This document shows positions 45,486 to 55,882 of a stretch of DNA of 64,000 nucleotides, in pieces. The notes beneath the pieces are model-generated. The model did no database searches. It worked only from the letters and a program-made list of their open reading frames with translations, and was not told where the DNA came from. Source of the stretch: JAWKTT01 sp041398965 (GTDB taxonomy: Bacteria > Planctomycetota > Planctomycetia > Planctomycetales > Planctomycetaceae); the NCBI GenBank assembly GCA_041398965.1, contig JAWKTT010000024.1, forward strand, positions 1 to 64,000, in the 5' to 3' direction. A program made the position numbers and the translations under genes. The stretch's first letter is position 1. The number at the start of each line of letters is the position of its first letter.

Positions 45486-48400
45486 TTATTTTCGTTCACG
45501 GCTGAAGATTCCATGCAGGAATCCCCGACGCGGCTTTGGTTCGGGCTTCTGTTCTGGCTGTGGTGAGAACTTGGGCAACGGCTTTGATGGTGGTGGGGTG
45601 GTGGATGGGGTTGGCGATGTCCGTGCGGTCGCGGTCCGTTGCGGGTTTGCCGGCGTCTGCCAGTTCGTCAGTTCGATCCCTCCACGATGGACCGATGGCG
45701 ATGTTCTTGTGATCGGCGCCGCTGTTGTCGGAGGAGCGAGTCGTGGCGGCTCACTCGTGTAAACCGGCTGCCGACTTGGTACTGGAATCGCCCCTTGCGG
45801 AACTGGCAAGACCGGTCCTGCTCCGTTGACTCTCGCCCGTCCGGCTGAGTCCTCTGTTCGGCGAATCGCTGATTGCTGCGACTGCGACGACTGGTACGAA
45901 GGAGCATGGTACGTCGTTGGCAGGTCACTCCCAGTGCGATAGGACGGCGTATACGACGATGACTGGTTCATGTGCGTGCCGGGCGTGTACTCCTCGATCA
46001 CGTCGTCTAACTCCCCATGTTGTCCAGGCGAGTGAAATCCTTCACTTGTTTGCGGCGTGTAGAACTGTGCCGAGTCTCCGGCTGGCATCTGGCCAGTCGG
46101 CGTATAGCCTTCTCGAAGTTGCCCTCTTTGAAGATTCAGGCCACGACCATCGTAACCATTCGGGTGATGACCAGGGATCGACTCCTGCGTACGGTAGAGG
46201 TCGCCGCGACGCTCGGACTCGGGAATTCGCATGAAGTCATCGACTTGCAAGCTGCTATAGTCGAACACTTCATTCCTTAAGAACTTCTCGCGATTGCGAG
46301 CGACGAACTCCCGCTCTTGAATCGACATACTCGACAGGTCAGAAACAGCTGGCGCCCAACGTAGTCCCATTAAATCATAAAGCGTGGGATAAATGACCGA
46401 CTGAGCATAGATCAGGTTCTGTTGCAGCGCCGACTCTTTCGAGGGGAGGGGACGGAACAACACGCCCGCGAGCGGAATGTCTTCCAGTAATGGCACACCA
46501 CGGCTGGTGCGTGATGCCTTCAGCCCCACTTGATATCGGCTCACCTCACGCAGTTCATAATTCCCGGTGACGACGTCGGTGTCAATGAAGTGTCGTTTGA
46601 CGCGGCCCAGATGCTTCTCGTCTGCCCGAACCGGCTCACGAACATTCGTGGTGTACATGTAGTTCAGATGGAACACGACCGCTTGACCGTCCGGCTGAAT
46701 GACTGGGCGAATCTCGAAGCCGGTGCCGGTTTCAAACTTATACACAGCAGGATCCGGGATGAGTGCCTCCAAATTCGACCCAATCGTTGGGACGTTGTTC
46801 TGTCCTTGCGAGAGTAAGCTCCCATCGGTCTGCGACGGCAATCCCGGCAGAACATTTTGCACGAACGGACCAGGCCCCCCACTTCCAAACGTAGCACTTG
46901 ACGGATGTCCCCCCTGCATCCGCACCATCGCGAGAAAGGTCGGATCTCCAAGGAGTGCTCCGTAATCATCATAGGCCGCCAGGGCCCCTTCAAACGCTTC
47001 GTTAATCAGGGCTTGCCGTTTGGGCAGGTCAAACTCCATCGTCGCCTGTGGCGAGACCTTAGCAAACATCCGATTGTTCGTCAGGATCGTCTCCGTTTGG
47101 ATCTGCCCCAACTGCACATCCCAGGTGTAGCTCGACTCACGAATCAGCCGAAAGGCCGGTTGGTAGAACTGCGTATTCAAGTCATCTTCGAGAGCGGTCG
47201 AGAGTCGCATCAAATAGTTATCAATATTCGCCGTCTGCGCCCGCGTCCCCTCGACGAGTTCGATATACTTTTCCTCGACGTCATCAATGAGCATATCTAA
47301 AAACTTCTTATGATCCAAGGGCCGCCGAGCGTTCTCCGCATTCGCCGCAGCCAGCTGTACCTTCCCAATCTCGCCTCGAAACTCGTCGAGGACATTCTCA
47401 GACATCATTAGTAAGGATTGTGTCCATGCACTTGCATTCTGTGTGCCGAACTCTTTTCTAGGTGGAGCGGCTGGGTCCAGGAGGTTCATTCCATCACGTC
47501 GAACTGAATCCCAGTTGTTGCGTGCGACATCCCACGTCTCCGGCTTTACCGCGACGCCAACGAGTTCCTCCCGTGATCTCGTGAATCGATTCCGAATCTC
47601 AGTGCCGGTTGCCGACACGTGCATGGCCACGGCACGATATCGTCTTAAGGCACTCATGATTCGATGCAGATCTCGAAGGGACTCGGCGTTATCTGTGAGA
47701 ATGACGTTATTAGTGAGGACGTCGGCTTCTCGAAGTGCAACTGCCATTGCTGCGTTATTCTGATGATTGAACTGGTGAAGTTCACTCGAAGCATCGCTGC
47801 AAACCTTGTGGTAGTCTGAAAGTATTAAGTGGAGCTCAGCCCATCCATCTTTGTTAACTGTGCCGTCAGTGTTGATAAGTTCGAGCTTCCACTCCGGACT
47901 AGGAACGTCTTCATTAATAATGGATAGCCGAAACGTTTTGCCATTTAATTGAATACGAATCTCTCGCAGCTTCTCCAGCAGAGAGGCTCGAATGCGCCTT
48001 TGCTTCCACTCGGCTAACTCTTTCTTTGTGAAATGATCCAACGAGCCTTTTTGTTCAAAAGCCGCCTCACGAAGATCGTCAAGAACTTTGATGCGGTCGC
48101 TGAGGTTTAGGTGTTGGTCTCTCTCGGTCGTGTCTAGAGTAGTGGGGAATAATACATTCAGGATATTGTCGAGGTCAGCCTGCGTCAGATGACCCTGAAA
48201 TCCTGCTAGGGCAGCTACCTGCGTCGCGACGCGATTTAGGTCCTCTTCAATTCGAGCGGCTTCGTTGGATATGGTATTCGTGCGAGATCGTACGCCATCA
48301 ACGTAGGCCACAATTCGTTCGACCGATTGCCCTACCTCAAATGCCTTTGTTTGCATTGACCTGCGAGACTCTAGCAGCGCAGCAGATGCTCCTTCTTCAA

Positions 48401-51400
48401 GCTGTTTGAGCTCACGTTGCTTCTTCTGGAAATCTCCGATTCGTTCCTCAATCAGCGAGCGTTCCATGACTCTTTGACGGAGTTCGATTTCCGTGACCAG
48501 TTTGGCTTTGAAGATCTGGCCGAGGCGGATGAATTCTCTTTGCATGGGGGTGAGGGTGTCGGGGCCTTCGATTTGGGCGTCAAAGAAGCCGCGGAGGGAG
48601 ACGAACTTGGCGTTCTGGGCGAGGAATTGGAAATTCTTATGGTGGAACTTGTATTCCGCATTAGAGGCGGTGAAGTATTCTTGCTCGTCAATCGGCAACT
48701 GTCCTTGGACCATCCCCATAAACTCGTTCAGGATTTCGAGCCGGGTGTCGTTCTTGGCGAGTGACATGAGGAACAGGGCCGACGCGAGACTGGTCGTGTC
48801 CATCGAGTGCAGGCTGAGGACTTTGTTTTCGCTCTTGAGGAACTCGGAATCCATCTCCCGGAGTTCGTCAATGAAGTCTTTTCCGAAGAAGGCTTCGCGG
48901 TATTTCATATCCCGCTCTTCGGCTGGGCAGCCTGGGGGACAGCTGTAGACCGCCTGTTCGGCCCGACGAGCCGCAACTTGGACGACTGCCTTCCGCAACA
49001 TTTCCCCCGACTGCATGGTGAGGAAGCGGGAGTGATCGAGATAGCGTTGAATTCGCATCGCCACCTTCTCCATCCGGTCGCCATGCTCGCCGTTAATCTG
49101 AACCGTATGAATTCCGACCCGCACCTGCCCGACCGGGGAATCGATCTGGTTAATCATCGTGTGAACAATATTCACCCCCTTCCGCGGCCCCCGAATCTGA
49201 ATCAACCCTTCCCCAATCACCGACAAACTACACTGCTCGACCGGGTCATCCGAGTTGGGATACCCAGGAACATAGGTATCCGGGTCCTCATGGGCAGCGG
49301 CCACTTCGCGTCGGAATTGTTCCTCACGGAGCCGCTTCTCTTGCTGCTCGGCTCGATCCCACGCTTCGGTCTTAGTGATTTCTTGTGCTCGTTGCGATTG
49401 GACTTCGCCAAGTAGCTGCGTGACCGAGTTCTCTAACTGAGTGATGAAACCCGTCGCTTGGAGTTGCTGGCTCTGCAAGCTGGCCACAGTTCGTTCGAGG
49501 GGGCGAATCCGTTCGTTGAGCGTCTGTTCCTTGCTGGAGAGTTCAGCCAATTGGAGATTATGGGAGTTTCGAGACTGTGTGAGCGGGGTGAGTTCCAAAT
49601 CAATCTCTGAGATTTCGAACTTGGCTCGTCGTATCTCATCCGCTTTGACGGTGGGGTCACCTTTTGCCTCATACTCAAGGTCCCGTAATGATTTCTCATA
49701 CGTTCCACGGCTTGTCGTGAGTGTGGCAATGCGGTCGTTTTCGGTTTTCAGGATCGCATCGCCTCGCGAACGTTCGGCAGTTACTCGATCGAGTTCGATT
49801 CGACGCTCTTGGAGTTGGGCTTGGACTGGGCCGAGCTGTTGTTGGACTTGGGCCTGTTGTGCTCGGGTATTGATGAGGGCCTGTTGCTGTTGTTGCAGCG
49901 TCTCCTCTGCTTGTCTCGCAGCCTTTGCGGCTTGGATCGCTGCCGCTTCAAGTTCGAGACGTTTGTCGTTGCCGATGTCTGCCTGTAGGCGAGAACGATC
50001 GGCCAACTGCTCCTGTACGCTGATGGCAGATCGATTAAATGACCGGGCCTTGCGGTTAATCAGCTGAACAACCCGATGGGCATCACGGAAGTAGTACAGC
50101 CGAGCCACGCGGGTGACGACTTTGTCCGAAGGATTAAATCCTTCGATGGAAGGGCGAGGCGGCGTATATTCTCCCATGCGCACATACTCGCCCGTGGAGG
50201 CCGAGAGGCCCCGCGTCGGAATCGCGGGCGAACCGCCGGTTCCCCCCTTGATGACGGTAAATGACCTCGTCAGGTCGAGTGCGTTTCCGACGATGTCGGT
50301 GATTCCAGCTCCAATTTGAACCTTGTACTGGCCCGGTGCGATCTTCTTACTGTTGTCGAAAGTGACCGTGATAGAGTTTGACTTGGAGTCAAATGCCACG
50401 TCGGTCGCGGCAAGTGTCCCCTCCGTGGGGTACGGGCCGATGAGCTTGAAGTACCCCTTGACCGTATCACTTGTGTTGACGGTCGTGTCCTTAAGAGGAA
50501 TGTCCCGACTAAAGAAGATTTGCAGGGCACTATGCTCCGGCAGTGCAGAGAACTCAGTGGAGTTGACCTCGATGATCTGTGGTTTCTCCTTGAGCGGATG
50601 CACCTTGATCGGTGTGGCGTTGCCAATCAGCGTATCACCCTGATAGAGCTTCGCTGAGTAAGTAAACTCGGCATCGCGATCGACGGTGACAGGAATTGGC
50701 TTTTCAGTGGAAAAGTCTAGTGGTGTCGGAGCGTTGGTCCCCGACGGGACCAAGACGACTCCCGCTCTCGCTGAACCAGCAGCGAGAGTCAGTTCGAAGC
50801 TCCGATCCTTTACAAAGGTGACCTCTCCGAGTTTAACCACATCGGGACCGCTAGACGGCTTCGTTACATTGAGTGTTAAGGCCACTTGACTCGACGGGAC
50901 TGTCACGGATGTCAAACTGAAAGTCTTGGCGTCTGACGAGTACGCATGTTGTCCCTGAGCCCGACCGTTGGCGTCGGTGACGACGTAGAGGTCGACGGTC
51001 TTGGCGTTGTTCTTCTCGAGCTTTAGCGTCGCTTCGAGAATGTCGCCTCCGACCCACGCAATCTCTGAGGCGAGGGGCCGAATCTCGCGGGTTTCCATGA
51101 CCGTGGCACCATCTTTGAACACTGCGACGAAGTGATGGTCGGTTGGTGACTGGGATACGGATTGAATCTGCACCTTCAGATAACCGCCGTAGATCGGGCC
51201 GAGCGTCCCAGTCGTTGCGGTCGTCAATGGCAGGTAGGGGGAGTGTGACCATGCGGCGATTCGTGGCGGCGAGACAGGAGGAGCCGTATTCGGAACGACG
51301 AGGTGGACGTTGGGGCTGAGGTTGGTGTAACGATCACGAACTCTAAAGGGTCGCGTGAACGTGGCTGGGTCGAGTGTCGCTGATAGGTGTTTCGTTGTGT

Positions 51401-51968
51401 CGTTGTAGTTCCATGAGTATTTGACGTCGTTGATTGTGATGTCAGCCGCCTCCGTTGCGAACTTCGCGTTACTGTCGCGTGGAGCCAATTCCACTTCGAC
51501 CTTGGCGCCGGACGACAAGAACAGTGTCGTTGGAATCTCGCCTTGTTCGGCCTTCCATTCGAGACCAGCTCCGCCGAGTTCCTTGATCCGCACGACTTTT
51601 GCGGGAATTGATGTGTCCGCAAATCCAAAAGGGAGCGGCAGCGTGCTGTGTGTCGTGAAGCCAACTTGTTCTATTGGGGAGACGGATGGGTCGACCAATT
51701 GCCACTGTTGAGGGGCGAAGGGAGCGGAACCTGGTGGATTCAGGGATTGGGGGGTCGGGGCTAAGTCAAGTGACGCGTTCAGGTCGGCAGCTTTTAGACG
51801 GCTTGTCGGATCGACGGACGGGGCGACCGCGACGATGTCAGCCTTCGGTGGGCCGAAGGTGAGGTCCCCTTCGGCGTATTTGATGCCGAAGTAGGTGGCG
51901 ACGAGGCCGAGGACGCCGGCGACGAAGCAGGCGGCGACGATGAATAGCACTCCAAAGGCCCTGAGCAT
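45486..51968 (-). CDS. giant membrane-anchored protein with secretin-like domains
   Basis: About 2160 residues from ATG 51968, which has an AAGGAAG site; an upstream in-frame ATG at 52058 would add 30 hydrophilic residues. It begins with a membrane anchor (MLRAFGVLFIVAACFVAGVL). Residues 60-460 are Ig-like beta domains and 460-570 an SbsA-type Ig domain (ALQIFFSRDIPLKDT). Residues 630-890 are coiled coil. Residues 912-960 resemble a secretin N-domain (GLIQIRGPRKGVNIVHTMINQ, then IDSPVGQVRVGIHTVQ). A long helical region runs to about 1700. Residues 1750-1866 carry secretin-core text (EIRPVIQPDGQAVVFHLNY, RTSRGVPLLEDIPLAGVLFR). A Pro/Gln-rich tail follows. It is likely an envelope-spanning or pore-related protein; the function is inferred. 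Confidence 0.75.
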   Translation of the reverse strand: MLRAFGVLFIVAACFVAGVLGLVATYFGIKYAEGDLTFGPPKADIVAVAPSVDPTSRLKAADLNASLDLAPTPQSLNPPGSAPFAPQQWQLVDPSVSPIEQVGFTTHSTLPLPFGFADTSIPAKVVRIKELGGAGLEWKAEQGEIPTTLFLSSGAKVEVELAPRDSNAKFATEAADITINDVKYSWNYNDTTKHLSATLDPATFTRPFRVRDRYTNLSPNVHLVVPNTAPPVSPPRIAAWSHSPYLPLTTATTGTLGPIYGGYLKVQIQSVSQSPTDHHFVAVFKDGATVMETREIRPLASEIAWVGGDILEATLKLEKNNAKTVDLYVVTDANGRAQGQHAYSSDAKTFSLTSVTVPSSQVALTLNVTKPSSGPDVVKLGEVTFVKDRSFELTLAAGSARAGVVLVPSGTNAPTPLDFSTEKPIPVTVDRDAEFTYSAKLYQGDTLIGNATPIKVHPLKEKPQIIEVNSTEFSALPEHSALQIFFSRDIPLKDTTVNTSDTVKGYFKLIGPYPTEGTLAATDVAFDSKSNSITVTFDNSKKIAPGQYKVQIGAGITDIVGNALDLTRSFTVIKGGTGGSPAIPTRGLSASTGEYVRMGEYTPPRPSIEGFNPSDKVVTRVARLYYFRDAHRVVQLINRKARSFNRSAISVQEQLADRSRLQADIGNDKRLELEAAAIQAAKAARQAEETLQQQQQALINTRAQQAQVQQQLGPVQAQLQERRIELDRVTAERSRGDAILKTENDRIATLTTSRGTYEKSLRDLEYEAKGDPTVKADEIRRAKFEISEIDLELTPLTQSRNSHNLQLAELSSKEQTLNERIRPLERTVASLQSQQLQATGFITQLENSVTQLLGEVQSQRAQEITKTEAWDRAEQQEKRLREEQFRREVAAAHEDPDTYVPGYPNSDDPVEQCSLSVIGEGLIQIRGPRKGVNIVHTMINQIDSPVGQVRVGIHTVQINGEHGDRMEKVAMRIQRYLDHSRFLTMQSGEMLRKAVVQVAARRAEQAVYSCPPGCPAEERDMKYREAFFGKDFIDELREMDSEFLKSENKVLSLHSMDTTSLASALFLMSLAKNDTRLEILNEFMGMVQGQLPIDEQEYFTASNAEYKFHHKNFQFLAQNAKFVSLRGFFDAQIEGPDTLTPMQREFIRLGQIFKAKLVTEIELRQRVMERSLIEERIGDFQKKQRELKQLEEGASAALLESRRSMQTKAFEVGQSVERIVAYVDGVRSRTNTISNEAARIEEDLNRVATQVAALAGFQGHLTQADLDNILNVLFPTTLDTTERDQHLNLSDRIKVLDDLREAAFEQKGSLDHFTKKELAEWKQRRIRASLLEKLREIRIQLNGKTFRLSIINEDVPSPEWKLELINTDGTVNKDGWAELHLILSDYHKVCSDASSELHQFNHQNNAAMAVALREADVLTNNVILTDNAESLRDLHRIMSALRRYRAVAMHVSATGTEIRNRFTRSREELVGVAVKPETWDVARNNWDSVRRDGMNLLDPAAPPRKEFGTQNASAWTQSLLMMSENVLDEFRGEIGKVQLAAANAENARRPLDHKKFLDMLIDDVEEKYIELVEGTRAQTANIDNYLMRLSTALEDDLNTQFYQPAFRLIRESSYTWDVQLGQIQTETILTNNRMFAKVSPQATMEFDLPKRQALINEAFEGALAAYDDYGALLGDPTFLAMVRMQGGHPSSATFGSGGPGPFVQNVLPGLPSQTDGSLLSQGQNNVPTIGSNLEALIPDPAVYKFETGTGFEIRPVIQPDGQAVVFHLNYMYTTNVREPVRADEKHLGRVKRHFIDTDVVTGNYELREVSRYQVGLKASRTSRGVPLLEDIPLAGVLFRPLPSKESALQQNLIYAQSVIYPTLYDLMGLRWAPAVSDLSSMSIQEREFVARNREKFLRNEVFDYSSLQVDDFMRIPESERRGDLYRTQESIPGHHPNGYDGRGLNLQRGQLREGYTPTGQMPAGDSAQFYTPQTSEGFHSPGQHGELDDVIEEYTPGTHMNQSSSYTPSYRTGSDLPTTYHAPSYQSSQSQQSAIRRTEDSAGRARVNGAGPVLPVPQGAIPVPSRQPVYTSEPPRLAPPTTAAPITRTSPSVHRGGIELTNWQTPANPQRTATARTSPTPSTTPPPSKPLPKFSPQPEQKPEPKPRRGFLHGIFSRERK

Positions 51969-52288
51969 GGAATCACTTCCTTGTGGTTCTGATTGTGTCA
52001 CGCCGTCACCCTCTTCCTTGATGGCCCGGAGTTGTTCCGGGGGACGGTTCGAAAACATTGTCGAATCGCAAAGGGCGTACCCTACTGTACGATTCTGCCA
52101 CAATGTATCGGCATGTTAGACCACGCTAACTTGGTAAACATTTCCGGTCGCAACGATTATTCCGTGAATCTACGGAGGACCACACCGTCTTGGGATGAAC
52201 GACTGGCAGATTCTGCGTGTCGACGACGTCTTATTGTTCGTCACTTACCCCGCATCGAGGTGAATGGTCGGGGAGTTGGTTCGTCACG
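51969..52288. other. spacer upstream of the giant gene
   Basis: 320 bases. The giant frame stays open to 52103 and may start at 52058 instead. I see no terminator after the exported-protein gene at 52289, which is transcribed the same way, nor a clear promoter. Confidence 0.35.
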
Positions 52289-52981
52289 TTATCGCGTCGG
52301 GACGGTGCCGAATTCGGCGAAGCCTGTCCGTTGAACTTGCAACGTCGTGAGGTCATCAACGGTGAGTCCATTGAGCATGTGCGAGTAGCCACTGCGAGAG
52401 ACGCGGTAGTAAGCCCGGGGCGAGGTGTCGACGTGATTCGGATCGGGGTTGAAGAGGATGAGTGGGAGCGTGATGGTCCCCATGGGGTGCGGGACCCCGT
52501 CGACGATGTCGACCAGTTGCAATTGCATTCGCAGACGTATTGTTGTCCGGGGAATCTCGGTGACGAACGTGACGTGATAGCGTCCGTTGGGATACAGTTC
52601 GACTCGCATTCCCTCGAAGATAACGACGGCCCCGAGCGGCGATGGGTCGTCCCAGTCGGTCGGGCGATCAATCTGAGCGGGGCCGCTGAAGACGGCAACA
52701 ACAGTCGGACTGCACCGACCGGTCACAGCCGGTGTTTGACAGTCGAACTCGCCGGGGCCAATCTCTGTCGGAGCGGCGATATGAGAGAACGCATCAAGAG
52801 CCGGGGCGTCCTTTTGTGGGGCAGAAAATTGCGGCGACGTCGGCTGCTCCAGCGCGGGAAGTAACAGCACTTCAACTGGATTCGCCGGGAGGCCCTCGAC
52901 CATGGGCGGTTCAGAAGCGTAACTGCTCGAAGCGGTGAGGAATAGGCAAATTGGTGCGGTGAAGGCAATGAGGTGACGCAT
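52289..52981 (-). CDS. exported protein of unknown function
   Basis: 230 residues from ATG 52981, with signal peptide MRHLIAFTAPICLFLTASSS. The mature part begins with a Pro/Ala-rich stretch containing two Cys (FDCQTPAVTGRCSP) and continues as a beta-rich domain (VVIFEGMRVELYPNGRYHVTFVTEIPRTTIRLRMQLQLVD). It lies upstream of the giant secretin-like gene on the same strand, about 320 bases away. In secretin systems a small exported partner (pilotin or N-terminal accessory) would be expected; this could be one, but there is no sequence proof. Confidence 0.65.
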   Translation of the reverse strand: MRHLIAFTAPICLFLTASSSYASEPPMVEGLPANPVEVLLLPALEQPTSPQFSAPQKDAPALDAFSHIAAPTEIGPGEFDCQTPAVTGRCSPTVVAVFSGPAQIDRPTDWDDPSPLGAVVIFEGMRVELYPNGRYHVTFVTEIPRTTIRLRMQLQLVDIVDGVPHPMGTITLPLILFNPDPNHVDTSPRAYYRVSRSGYSHMLNGLTVDDLTTLQVQRTGFAEFGTVPTR

Positions 52982-53286
52982 CAAGTGGCTCCGGTCAGAA
53001 CGAGAGTGTCTGTTGTATTCTGCCTGATGCCGGAGAGTGCGGAGGGAAAAATCCGCCGTTCCCACACTGTATTAATGTGTCAGACGTCGTGTTAGTGAAG
53101 CGAGGCAAAGGTTGTGGGGGAACAGACTCGTAAGACGAGGCTCACAACTCCCAGAGAAAATGCTTAATTTGGCGAGACGAAAATAGCGAAGTGGAGCATC
53201 GGGGAGGAATCGCGGTGGCCCCCGCCCCAACATGCCCACGCAAGAGAGGGCACCCACAATCCCCTACAGCCGACAATGCCATGCAA
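52982..53286. other. intergenic region beside IS4-type element
   Basis: About 305 bases upstream of the exported-protein gene. No gene, hairpin with T-run or repeat is evident. The IS4-type element's left end begins at 53287. Confidence 0.35.
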
Positions 53287-54816
53287 CGCCGTTAACCTTT
53301 TTGGGTATGTTGTGTTTCGCCCGTTAATTGTTGGAGTCTTTTTCTGTCTTGGGGGGTGGCGGTTTTGATTGTGGGGGGGGCCGGCGGGGTGTTCTTGTTT
53401 TTCGCGGGGGGAGTCGCGGCTGGTTTTCGTTCGACGCTCGTAGGGGTCCATGAGGGCGGTTCGGATCTGGGGACACAGCGTTTGCTGGCGGTCTGCGGGG
53501 TGGAGTCCGCGGGGTGGAGATAGTCTCGGGCGATCCGCCGGAACGCTCGGAGCACACCAGCCATGCTCATGCGCTCCAGGGGAATCTTCCGACGGTCTAG
53601 TTCATAGGAAGCGTACAGGCACATTCCCCACAATGCAATCAGCGACCATTCCAGTTCCACATGAGCATGATCTGCACGGTGGCTGAGTAACTTGCGGCGA
53701 CCGAACGTCTGTTTAAAATTTCGGTAGTACACTTCGATCCGCCAGCGAGCCCGATAGATTTGGGCGACTTGCTTGTCACTCAGCAGGCGGGGATTCGTTA
53801 CGCTCACGATCAGATGAACGGGAGCACGTTGTCCCTGAACCACAAGATGCCGAAAGATCAGTGGCAACTGCGAATGGCGAGCCGCCTTGTCTGGCCAGAT
53901 ATAGACTGTTCCTGCCGACTCCCGATAGTAGCCTAAGTTCTTAAGTAGCGTAATATTAGACCCCACGCGAACTAAAATATGATGATTCTGATCTTGGATC
54001 GCTTTAAGAAAGTCGTAGCCCACAAAGCCAGCGTCACCACAAAGTCATGCCCCGTCTGGCAGCGAATCGAGCATCTCCAGAGCATGGGCCCGTTCGCTAC
54101 TGTCGGAGGGGCCAATCCGCCAGTTCCACGGCAGATGCAAGCCAACATGAAACAGGGTCGTCAGCCACATCTGAGGCAACTGAGACTTCCGATCTGCGGC
54201 ACGATCGTTCGGCTTCTTACGACGACTTCGTTTCTTTTTCTCCGCCTTCGTTTGGGAGGAGTGCTGTTCGTTCGATGTGGTTCGCGGCAACTGAATGCGA
54301 CTGCCATCCATGCCGAAGACGACATAGCCGAACATTCGCCAATGCTGGGGAAAGTCCCGCTCCATCCGCCATCGAAAAGCGATCGTGAGCCTGTCGATCA
54401 GTGGCTTCGTCCACCGCAGCAGCACCTTCATAAAAGCCTGAATGGAGGTCCTCGGCTTCGCATTCCCTCCCTGAATCTCTCGGACGAGACGTTGTGCACA
54501 GAAGAATCGCTCCCCCTGCGTCGACTCATTCGACCACGTCCAAAGCAAGGCCATTCCCACCAGCCAGCGCGGCGTCCAAGAACAATCCTTACGAAAGCGA
54601 ACCTCCGAGAAGTCAACCCCCGCTAATAGCCATTGCAACACTTGGTGCAGATAGACAGAATTCCGGCGCAGACCTTGTGCCTGCAGGTCTTGATGCGACA
54701 TGCCCGATTCCTTTCGGGGTGGAGGAAGCGATTGCGTGAATTCACAACAACACAATCGCCATAACTCCATTTCGCATCAAGACCTCTTTCCCCTCAACCC
54801 CAAAAGGTTAACGGCG
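53287..54816 (-). mobile_element. IS4-type insertion sequence
   Basis: About 1530 bp. The left end (53287 on) reads CGCCGTTAACCTTTTTGGGT; the right end read inwards on the other strand is CGCCGTTAACCTTTTGGGGT, a 20-bp terminal inverted repeat with one mismatch. The single transposase frame is on the minus strand. A target-site duplication is not obvious. The element separates the secretin-like cluster from an ankyrin protein gene. Confidence 0.85.
53292..54701 (-). pseudogene. IS4-family transposase with in-frame TGA
   Basis: One frame, starting at ATG 54701 (MSHQDLQAQGLRR) after an AAAGGA site, encodes a DDE transposase of IS4 type. The first Asp region is GMDGSRIQLPRTTSNE; the second follows the stop (CGDAGFVGYDF); the Glu region is YRARWRIEVYYRNFKQTFGRRKL. 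The TGA at 54045-54047 falls between DSLPDGA and LCGDAGFVG, at a position where relatives have an ordinary residue. The two halves are in the same frame, so a single point mutation inactivates the gene. The last 70 residues are low-complexity Pro/Lys/Thr. Confidence 0.88.
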
Positions 54817-54947
54817 CTGGGTGGCACCTTGCTGACCATCCAGTTAATGAATCGAACTTTTGTCCTTACGTTTGCACGCCGATTGATTGTGTAATGACGT
54901 TTTTCCAGTAACATTGCAGTCACCTTTACTCGACGAGGATGATGATC

Positions 54948-55700
54948 ATGCGGTGGATTATTTGTTCTTTGGTGTTTCTGTTTTTTTCGACAATGTCGCG
55001 TGCAGGAGAACTGACGCTTAACCAATCATTAATTGCTGCCTGTTATCAACTGAACGTCGATGAAGTGGTCTCCACGTTACGGCAAGGGGCGAGTGTCAAC
55101 GCGAGGTTCGGTGACTCGGCGTACGATTGCCCGCTTTTTCGTGATCGTTGGACCGGTGCTTCGACGCCGGTTGGAGCAGGAGAATGGACCCCGCTGCAGG
55201 GACTGGCAGCAGCGCCACAGTTGCCAGACCCACCGTTGAATATCGTGGATATCTGGAAATATCCAGACCGGGTTAAAGCACTACAGAAGGCTATTCCGCC
55301 GGAGCAAATTCGACGACGGCAGCAAGCAAGAGTAATCATAGCACATATTCTCCTTTCGCACGGCTGTGCTTTGAACGCGGAGGATGGATACGGTGCGACC
55401 TCACTTTACACTGCAGTGGTTGATGGTGACGTGAATTTCGTCAGAATCCTGCTCAATGCGGGTGCCAACCCGAATACGCGGACAGGTGTCTATATTGATG
55501 GACCGAGCGACACGACTCCACTTCATTACGCTTCGAGTTCAATCGAGTTGTTTCAGCTTTTATTGAAGCACGGAGCGAATCCGCTTGTGAAGGACAGTAA
55601 AGGAAACACGCCAATAGACTGGGTCGAGATGAGTATTGACCGAACGTTTGACGTCATTCAGACGAAGGACGGGTGGCTCACCCAGCCCCGCACACCCTAG
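54948..55700 (+). CDS. exported ankyrin-repeat protein
   Basis: About 250 residues from ATG 54948; CGACGAGG upstream favours it over ATGs at 54939 and 54942. The signal peptide is MRWIICSLVFLFFSTMSRAG. Ankyrin repeats follow: ACYQLNVDEVVSTLRQGASVNAR, then after an insert GYGATSLYTAVVDGDVNFVRILLNAGANPN, TTPLHYASSSIELFQLLLKHGANP and KGNTPIDWV. The insert of about 70 residues between the first and second repeats (TGASTPVGAGEW, PPEQIRRRQQARVI) is unusual. The protein probably mediates protein binding outside the cytoplasm. It is flanked by the IS4-type and IS701-type elements, so it may be a captured or isolated gene. Confidence 0.8.
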   Translation: MRWIICSLVFLFFSTMSRAGELTLNQSLIAACYQLNVDEVVSTLRQGASVNARFGDSAYDCPLFRDRWTGASTPVGAGEWTPLQGLAAAPQLPDPPLNIVDIWKYPDRVKALQKAIPPEQIRRRQQARVIIAHILLSHGCALNAEDGYGATSLYTAVVDGDVNFVRILLNAGANPNTRTGVYIDGPSDTTPLHYASSSIELFQLLLKHGANPLVKDSKGNTPIDWVEMSIDRTFDVIQTKDGWLTQPRTP

Positions 55701-55882
55701 TACTACAGTTGGACATTACAGTCTTGGTGGGTCGTGACCTCTTTTTTTGTAGTGGCTGAGTTTAGCGATCAGTTGGTGATGACGACGCCAGTCTGACCAG
55801 ATCAGTGCATGGACCGGTTTTGGAACTTTCGTCAGAACAAAACGGATCAGCAGTCGACGGACCTCTGGGATCGTCATTGGGA

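Noticed and set aside
54045..54047. TGA in the IS4-type transposase as a selenocysteine codon
   Set aside because: No SECIS-like hairpin is apparent after it, relatives use an ordinary residue there, and the other two transposases also carry stops.
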